64,000 nt of DNA from Patiria pectinifera. Taxonomy: Eukaryota; Echinodermata; Asteroidea; Valvatida; Asterinidae. The notes under the pieces were generated by a model. The model was not told where the DNA came from. It saw only the letters and a program-made list of their open reading frames with translations, and did not search any database. Below are positions 58,900 through 64,000 of this stretch, in pieces (within the stretch, counting starts at the first letter, position 1; each line of letters begins with the position of its first letter). Made by a program: the position numbers and the translations under genes. The DNA lies in NCBI GenBank assembly GCA_029964075.1, contig CM057142.1, positions 29,390,392 through 29,454,391 on the forward strand. The letters are read 5' to 3'.

Positions 58900-61530
58900 C
58901 CTTATTTTGAACTCTTTATTTTCTCTCATATTCACAGTCCAGTGTGTAATTAAAAAGGTGGATTTCAGGAGTGGTTTAAAGGTCTGTACTGGGAAAATTG
59001 GATTTTAACCTACCGATCAAGCGAGAAGAACCGAGCTCAATGTGACGATAAGATTATGTGAAAATATTCCACACGAAATGATTTTGTTCCAAAGACAATA
59101 ATCATTGAAGGCGGTTAAAAAAGTGTGCCTGTGGGTTCACTTTGCATTGAGATGTAGTTACGAGACCCAAATGAATGTGCAGTATGCTACTATGCTAAAA
59201 CAGGTATTTTGTTGCTTCAAACGAAAACAAAATACACAGGAAATTAATGATCCTATAAAAAAACACTTTAAAAACCCACAATTTTGACATCGCGGTTAGG
59301 GGAATCCCAACCAATGAACAGATGCCGCTGGTGCATAAGTCTGTTTCTAAACAAAGGCTTTATGTCAAGGTTTGAAAAGTAGGCCTAGTCAGGATTCGTT
59401 TCTCGCTCGCACCTATCTATCCTTTGGGTGCATACCTATTTTCCCCAATACCTATGTTCCCAACCCTAAGACTAACCCTAACCATCTAACCCCAGCCACA
59501 ACCCTAACCCTAACAATTAGGATATGTATTGGGGAACACAAGTATTGGGGAACATTGGGTAGACCCCCTAGGAAACGCAGACATCGCAAGGCATTGTGGG
59601 TTCCTCACTAGCCATGATAATGTATATTGTCCTGTCCCTGTCCCTGTCTCTGACATGTATGGTTTCATAGTTCCGATGCACTCACTAATGCAGTCATCCT
59701 CCAAGAGACAATGAATAGAAAACAACCTACTCAACACTTAAAACATCGTTTGAAGTAATTCTTAATATATACTTTAGTGATAAATCACAGAAGTACCAAG
59801 GTAACAGGGACCATAAAAACGTCAAACCGTGGACCCTCTTTTTTCTTTTTAGATGGTATAGTTATCAGGCAAAATGGGATTGCTGTTCCCATGAATATGG
59901 ACAAAGTGCTTTATTGCGCAATAGTAATTAAATTGGTACGTGCTTGTGAAATCCAGAATGCATGTCAATGTGAAAATTAAAACACATTATTGGCAAGACA
60001 TTGCCAGTAGCTCCTTGTAGCGTTTTCTTTAATGTGTATGTGGAGGGAGCTATGTACCGGCTTTCCCAACAGATCGCCTCTCATGAATGCCAGACGAAAA
60101 GAAAATGGGGCAACCAAAAAATTACAGGGAAAAAAATTTAGTAGGGCATCGTGCGAATTCTGTTTGAGACGTGTCCTTGTATCCATTCTAGTAATTTAAC
60201 CCTGACCATAAGTGGTTCTTGCATTGTCTGTGTTTGATTTGAGGTATGTTGCATGTAGGTCGATAAATGTCACCGACAAGAACAAAGTGGTTCGCGCAGA
60301 GCTGGTGAACAACGTGACTTAACCACAAGCACGTGATTTGTTTGAGTGATTCTTACATCAAATAAATTGTGTTTGATTCGTATGACACAAATTTGCGTAA
60401 GACATGTTTCTTCTATTGACGTTGCAAGTATACTAAATGGCTTCGACCTTAATTCCTGTTCAATCAAATGGATTTCCAGTCCACACCGAACAATACACTC
60501 CTTGCAAACCTCCCTTTTAGATTTCTATGCAGAAGACGAACGAGTTATAGAAGTATAGGCATCTTTTGATTTTATGAGCCATGGCTTTTATTGGTAGCGG
60601 GGTGGGGGGGGGGGTGAGAAGGATATAGCGCCTCCCTACTTATTAACCAGGGGGATATGTCCCCCCCCCCTCATTTTGTAATCAGAAACAAAGAAATGCT
60701 GATTAAGGTGACCTTGTACTTTCCGATATTACAGGTTCAGAAAATCTGAGAACAAACAGTACGAAACCTGTAAATGCATCATAGAGATAAAGGGACGTAA
60801 CCGTACAAGATTGCATACGATGTACATTTTATCATGCCCCCTTCAGATTTTTGGTCATCCCCCATCCCCCTACGCCCACTCGCCGACACGGATTTACGCC
60901 ACTTGATAAACCATTCGTTCGAGCCCCTTCGGCCCCCTTAGAATTTGGAACGAGAAAAGAGATTTTGTTTTTACTATTTGACACCAAATGAGCCCCCATG
61001 CCTTCCGCAAACTGGACCCTATACTATCCAACTATGCGTTATAATCCGGAAGGGGTATATAGAAATAACCGTATCTTTTGGATGTGTGACTCTCTAGACA
61101 TGTTTCATTGTAGATTCATTCAAGTTCGTATCTGATCGGTTAGTGTTCCAAACTATGATTTTTTAAACACCTGTGGCAAACTTCGGTTTTCCGTTAATAA
61201 ATAACTGGAAAGGAAGGACTAAACAGTACCCGAACACCGACATTTCTCATAAACTTTTGTTTATTAACGAATTCACAAGGAGCAAAATCGGGGTTCCTGG
61301 TCACTTAAGTTTTAAACAAACGTGCGGGGAAAACTGTTGGTCGAGGCAATTAGACTACACCCTATTGGTATAAATCTTTCTCAGATGATGCCTAAGTCGA
61401 GAAGATATGTAACTGCTTTTAGGAAGAACTTGCCAAAAAAGGGAAATTCCCACCAACGTTGAACAAGATGCTGAGCCATGGTAGGGTATCCAAATCTATG
61501 AAAGATATTACAGGAAATGTTTGGGATACT
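58900..61530. other. Upstream or intron DNA, no gene supported
   Basis: Contains the telomere-like patch and its inverted flanks (59425-59575), a G-run/C-run element around 60600-60672, and a hAT-type end at about 60880-60903 (reverse of AGTGGCGTAAATCC). Open frames are short and lack features. If 61534-61728 is the first exon, this is its 2.7-kb intron. Confidence 0.55.
59461..59520. repeat. Telomere-like CCCTAA patch inside a MITE-like unit
   Basis: Imperfect CCCTAA units: CCCTAAG, CTAACCCTAACC, CCCTAACCCTAAC. On both sides lie inverted copies of TTCCCCAATAC-type units (59440-59458 and 59525-59560), so the patch is the interior of a short mobile element rather than a former chromosome end. 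Similar 'taggtattgg' units occur at about 19460-19490 and 35500-35560. Confidence 0.6.
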
Positions 61531-61533
61531 CAC

Positions 61534-61728
61534 TGGGCTTGAGTCAGGCTGCGGGCCTTCCTGCCTCCTTCCTCCGTCTGTTCCCGTGGACATAGTGTCA
61601 AAATTAACAGAGTGATTGCTCCCTTCGGCTAGCCTGGACAGGGGAATCGGCCGGTCACTGGCCACGGATCCACGGCTCTCCGCGATAGACGCATGGCGGT
61701 TTGGTCGAAACCCCGACGGCACAGACAT
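61534..61728 (-). CDS. Possible upstream first exon, Ser-rich
   Basis: ATG at 61726-61728 (A at -3) opens 65 residues, MSVPSGFRPNRHASIAESRG to PQPDSSP, ending at a consensus donor GTGAGT in phase 0. The codons are GC-rich, unlike the flanks. The only downstream acceptor in the same phase that I can see is inside exon 1 at 58831. That would give a 385-residue isoform with a disordered Ser/Arg-rich N-terminus. It could instead begin an unrelated transcript. Seen: an open frame with a good donor. Inferred: that it joins this gene. Confidence 0.55.
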
Positions 61729-62436
61729 TTTGTCCGAGGTTACACAAAAATCAGAGTAAACTTTGCTCCCTGGACCAGCACAAAATCGCTGGTAAATTCA
61801 ACATCAATTTAACACGATCAGACCGCACTTAATCATCGACACTGATATTTTACTGTCCAGACAAAAACCTAAGTGGTTCTGTTTTATTGTCAATATAAGC
61901 GATTTCTGATAATTGCGAGGCCTGCGTTTCATGGTTAGCAAACAATGGTAACACCTGTGACTTGTGTGAAGGCCATTTCACGAGCGCATCAATCAATTGA
62001 ACTGTTTTCGAAAGACAAACAAATTACTCCCTCGGTTATTGATTTTGTTTATTGATTTATTATTTATATTTCAAATTTGTCTGGTTCATTGAATTGGGCA
62101 TTAGCCAGTCCTATAATATGCTCGGTATTATTTTATGTACTTATTATGACAGCATTGTAATACACGTAGTCCTAAACCTTTTACAGACTAACTCATAAAC
62201 TTATGCATTCAATGCAACAGTGTACGGCATTGTGACGCAGAAGATTACAATGACGTCATGTTATGGGATTTTCTTAATTGATTTGTTATTTATCTATAAA
62301 ATTTGTCTGATGCAGTGAGTTGAGCGGTAGCCTGACCTATAATATGCAGGGTGGTATACTTTTTGTATTTATTTTGTTGGCATGTTTCACTTATTATGAT
62401 CGCATTGTATAAGCCTATCGACTTTACAACAGTGTA

Positions 62437-63237
62437 CAGGGTAAGTAAAAAAAAAGCCTAACTAGAATGTCGGGACTGGTGTTTAGGTGAAGTTCTGCTA
62501 TAGTACTTTCTACATCTAGGACATGAAAGCCCAATTTATAAGCTTTCTTTTAGTACAAGAATCCTTCAAGTCACTTATACAACTGTATATGTACTTTTAA
62601 AGTTACGGAATTTTAAACACAACCACCGTTTTAAAGTTCTGTCCACGGATCACAAAAAAGGTGTGCATTCTTTTTAGTAAAACGAACGCAATTTTACACA
62701 CATCCCTATGTGATTTGTTTTTGTTTTGCTGAAAGAACACTTATCTTCTTGTGATCCGTGGAGAAAGCTTTAAAACAGTGGTTGTGTTTAAAATTCCGTA
62801 ACTTTAAAAGTACATAAGTGATTTGAATGACTTTAAAACTTACCGGGAATGGGTCATTTGGGAGACATTCCCATAGACTTGTGCACAAAATTTTTCAAAC
62901 TTAAATGTGCCCTAACCCAATATTCCCTTGTCCTTTTTCCACGAATTTCGGTATTTTTTACTAATTAGACCACGAGCAACAAATATAACCTAATTGCGAC
63001 ATCAAAATTTTGCCTCTAAAAGGGGGCTGTGCCATTAGGGAGACAGTTGTGTGTCTCCCTAAAAGCCGGTGTCTCCCTATTATTGAAGAAATTACGATAA
63101 CGTGTAATTTCTGTAGGAATGTAGGAATTGTACTAAAACAAAGCTTATGAATTGGGCTTTCCTATCCGAGATTTTGAAAGTGCTTCACTAAAACAATGGT
63201 CCCGACATTTGGGTTTTGCTTTTTTTGACTCACCCTG
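62437..63237. mobile_element. Palindromic mariner-type MITE, nested insert
   Basis: Ends CAGGGTAAGTAAAAA and its near inverse, with TA at 62435-62436 and 63238-63239. Comparison with repeat unit 1 shows the pre-insertion site with one TA. It is interrupted by about 285 bp (roughly 62834-63118) of a GGGAGACA-family element. Confidence 0.88.
62834..63118. mobile_element. GGGAGACA-family insert in mariner MITE
   Basis: Interrupts the match to 56523-57031 after 'gatttgaatga' and resumes at 'ttgtactaaaa'. Contains GGGAGACATTCCCATAG and, near the other end, GGGAGACAG...TGTCTCCCT. Exact limits and duplication are unresolved. Confidence 0.6.
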
Positions 63238-63436
63238 TACAGCATAAGTGACGCAGAAAATATCAATGACGTCATCTTATGAGTTTTTTTTCTTCAGTGA
63301 AATTCTGATTAATTCATTACATGATTACATTAATACATGGATCGATTGTAACAGTAATGGCTTGACCTAATTTAAAAGAGATAAAACAGTACATTCGTGT
63401 TGACGATACGTTCACTTGGCAATCGCATACCTTATA

Positions 63437-63890
63437 GGAAATGTACAACATTTGCTTTAGCTGCAATTTTCAGAAATAAATGGATTTGGAGGATTAGTAT
63501 GTTATAGCTTATATTGTTACACTGACTTGTTTCACGTTATAGGCTGGTAGATGCTGGAAAAACCAAGAAAACCAACCAAGTTCTTGTAGTCTGGTTCCCT
63601 GACCCCACTTAAGATAAAATGGAGCAATTTATAGACTTTGGGGAATTCTAAGGTCAAAGAATCAGTGTAGCAGGCTTGTACCCCTTCACAATTGTGTAAC
63701 CAATTACAGAGAAAATGCGGAATAACTAATTATGAACAAATAGGGGCATTTAAAAAAAAAGCCAGTTTTCTCCCAAATACCAATTTTGTTGAAAATGTCA
63801 GCACACCAGGAGCCACGATTTTACAAGACGTTTTAGGCTATCATTCCCTAGCAATTCGGTAAGGTATTTTGTGATAAAATGATCAAAAAA
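63437..63890. mobile_element. TTAAAGGGAA-family MITE, truncated copy
   Basis: Starts AGGAAATGTACAACATTTGC and follows the interior of 22027-22490 ('tgttacactgacttgtttcacg', 'ttcttgtagtctggttccctgacccc'). The distal inverted end is absent. The rest of the window, to 64000, shows nothing recognisable. Confidence 0.65.
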
Positions 63891-64000
63891 ATGGATAGTG
63901 TTAAATTGGAAATGGGTAATGGAATTAAACTGGAACAGAAATATATAAATGCTAATGAAAAATGAAAAACATCAATAGAAATAGTTGCATCAAAATGTCA

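Larger units (their letters stand above)
62040..63320. repeat. Tandem duplication with CRE sites, split by MITE
   Basis: Two units of about 235 bp. Unit 1 (about 62040-62275) and unit 2 (62276-62436 plus 63238-63320) share 'tttattatttat', 'aaatttgtctg', 'cctataatatgc', 'aacagtgta' and TGACGTCA. The octamer TGACGTCA, a CREB/ATF site, is at 62251-62258 and 63267-63274. The MITE 62437-63237 split unit 2. The region lies 0.3-1.6 kb upstream of the possible first exon, so a promoter role is possible but unproven. Confidence 0.7.

Noticed and set aside
59461-59520. Possible chromosome end or telomere fusion
   Set aside because: The repeats are few and degenerate and are bracketed by inverted motifs of a short element, with ordinary DNA on both sides.

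Overview
The window looks like AT-rich, intron- and transposon-rich nuclear DNA of a marine invertebrate. The high load of short palindromic DNA transposons, tRNA-derived SINEs and GC-rich exons in AT-rich introns would suit an echinoderm, hemichordate or amphioxus, but no sequence here fixes the species. Almost all of the window is non-coding. No bacterial operons, rRNA genes, CRISPR arrays, reverse transcriptases or complete transposases were seen.

The dominant structure is a giant inverted duplication. Positions 1-28448 (left arm) reappear in reverse complement at 28949-54629 (right arm), around a run of exactly 500 N. The arms carry the same exons, SINEs and MITEs in mirror order and differ by scattered substitutions and by whole-element insertions or deletions. 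Left-only segments include a TTAA-flanked composite at 2671-4913, a hAT-like element at 21008-22019, a Harbinger-like MITE at 23395-23755 and about 1.1 kb at 19.68-20.80 kb. Right-only segments include 46792-46964, 49747-50400 and about 1.07 kb near 37.74-38.80 kb. The likeliest reading is that two haplotypes of one locus were joined head to head in assembly. A genuine palindrome is not excluded. Either way, the arm-to-arm comparison gives filled and empty sites that define several transposon families and their target duplications.

Two host genes can be supported. (1) A gene on the minus strand from about 58.86 kb (possibly 61.73 kb) to 45.24 kb has four phase-compatible coding exons totalling 990 nt, which would give 329 residues. 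It encodes an unrecognised protein with a GRAM/PH-like core. Exons 3 and 4 have a second copy on the plus strand of the left arm. Its last exon was also duplicated into a decayed copy between the two genes. (2) A C-terminal fragment of a class C (glutamate-receptor-like) GPCR, covering TM6-TM7 and the tail, abuts the N gap on both sides in mirror orientation. In each arm the two genes converge.

The unique flank, 54630-64000, holds exons 1 and 2 of the GRAM-like gene, a possible upstream first exon, and introns with palindromic mariner-type MITEs, an unusual CG-motif foldback element, a telomere-like patch and a CRE-containing tandem duplication.
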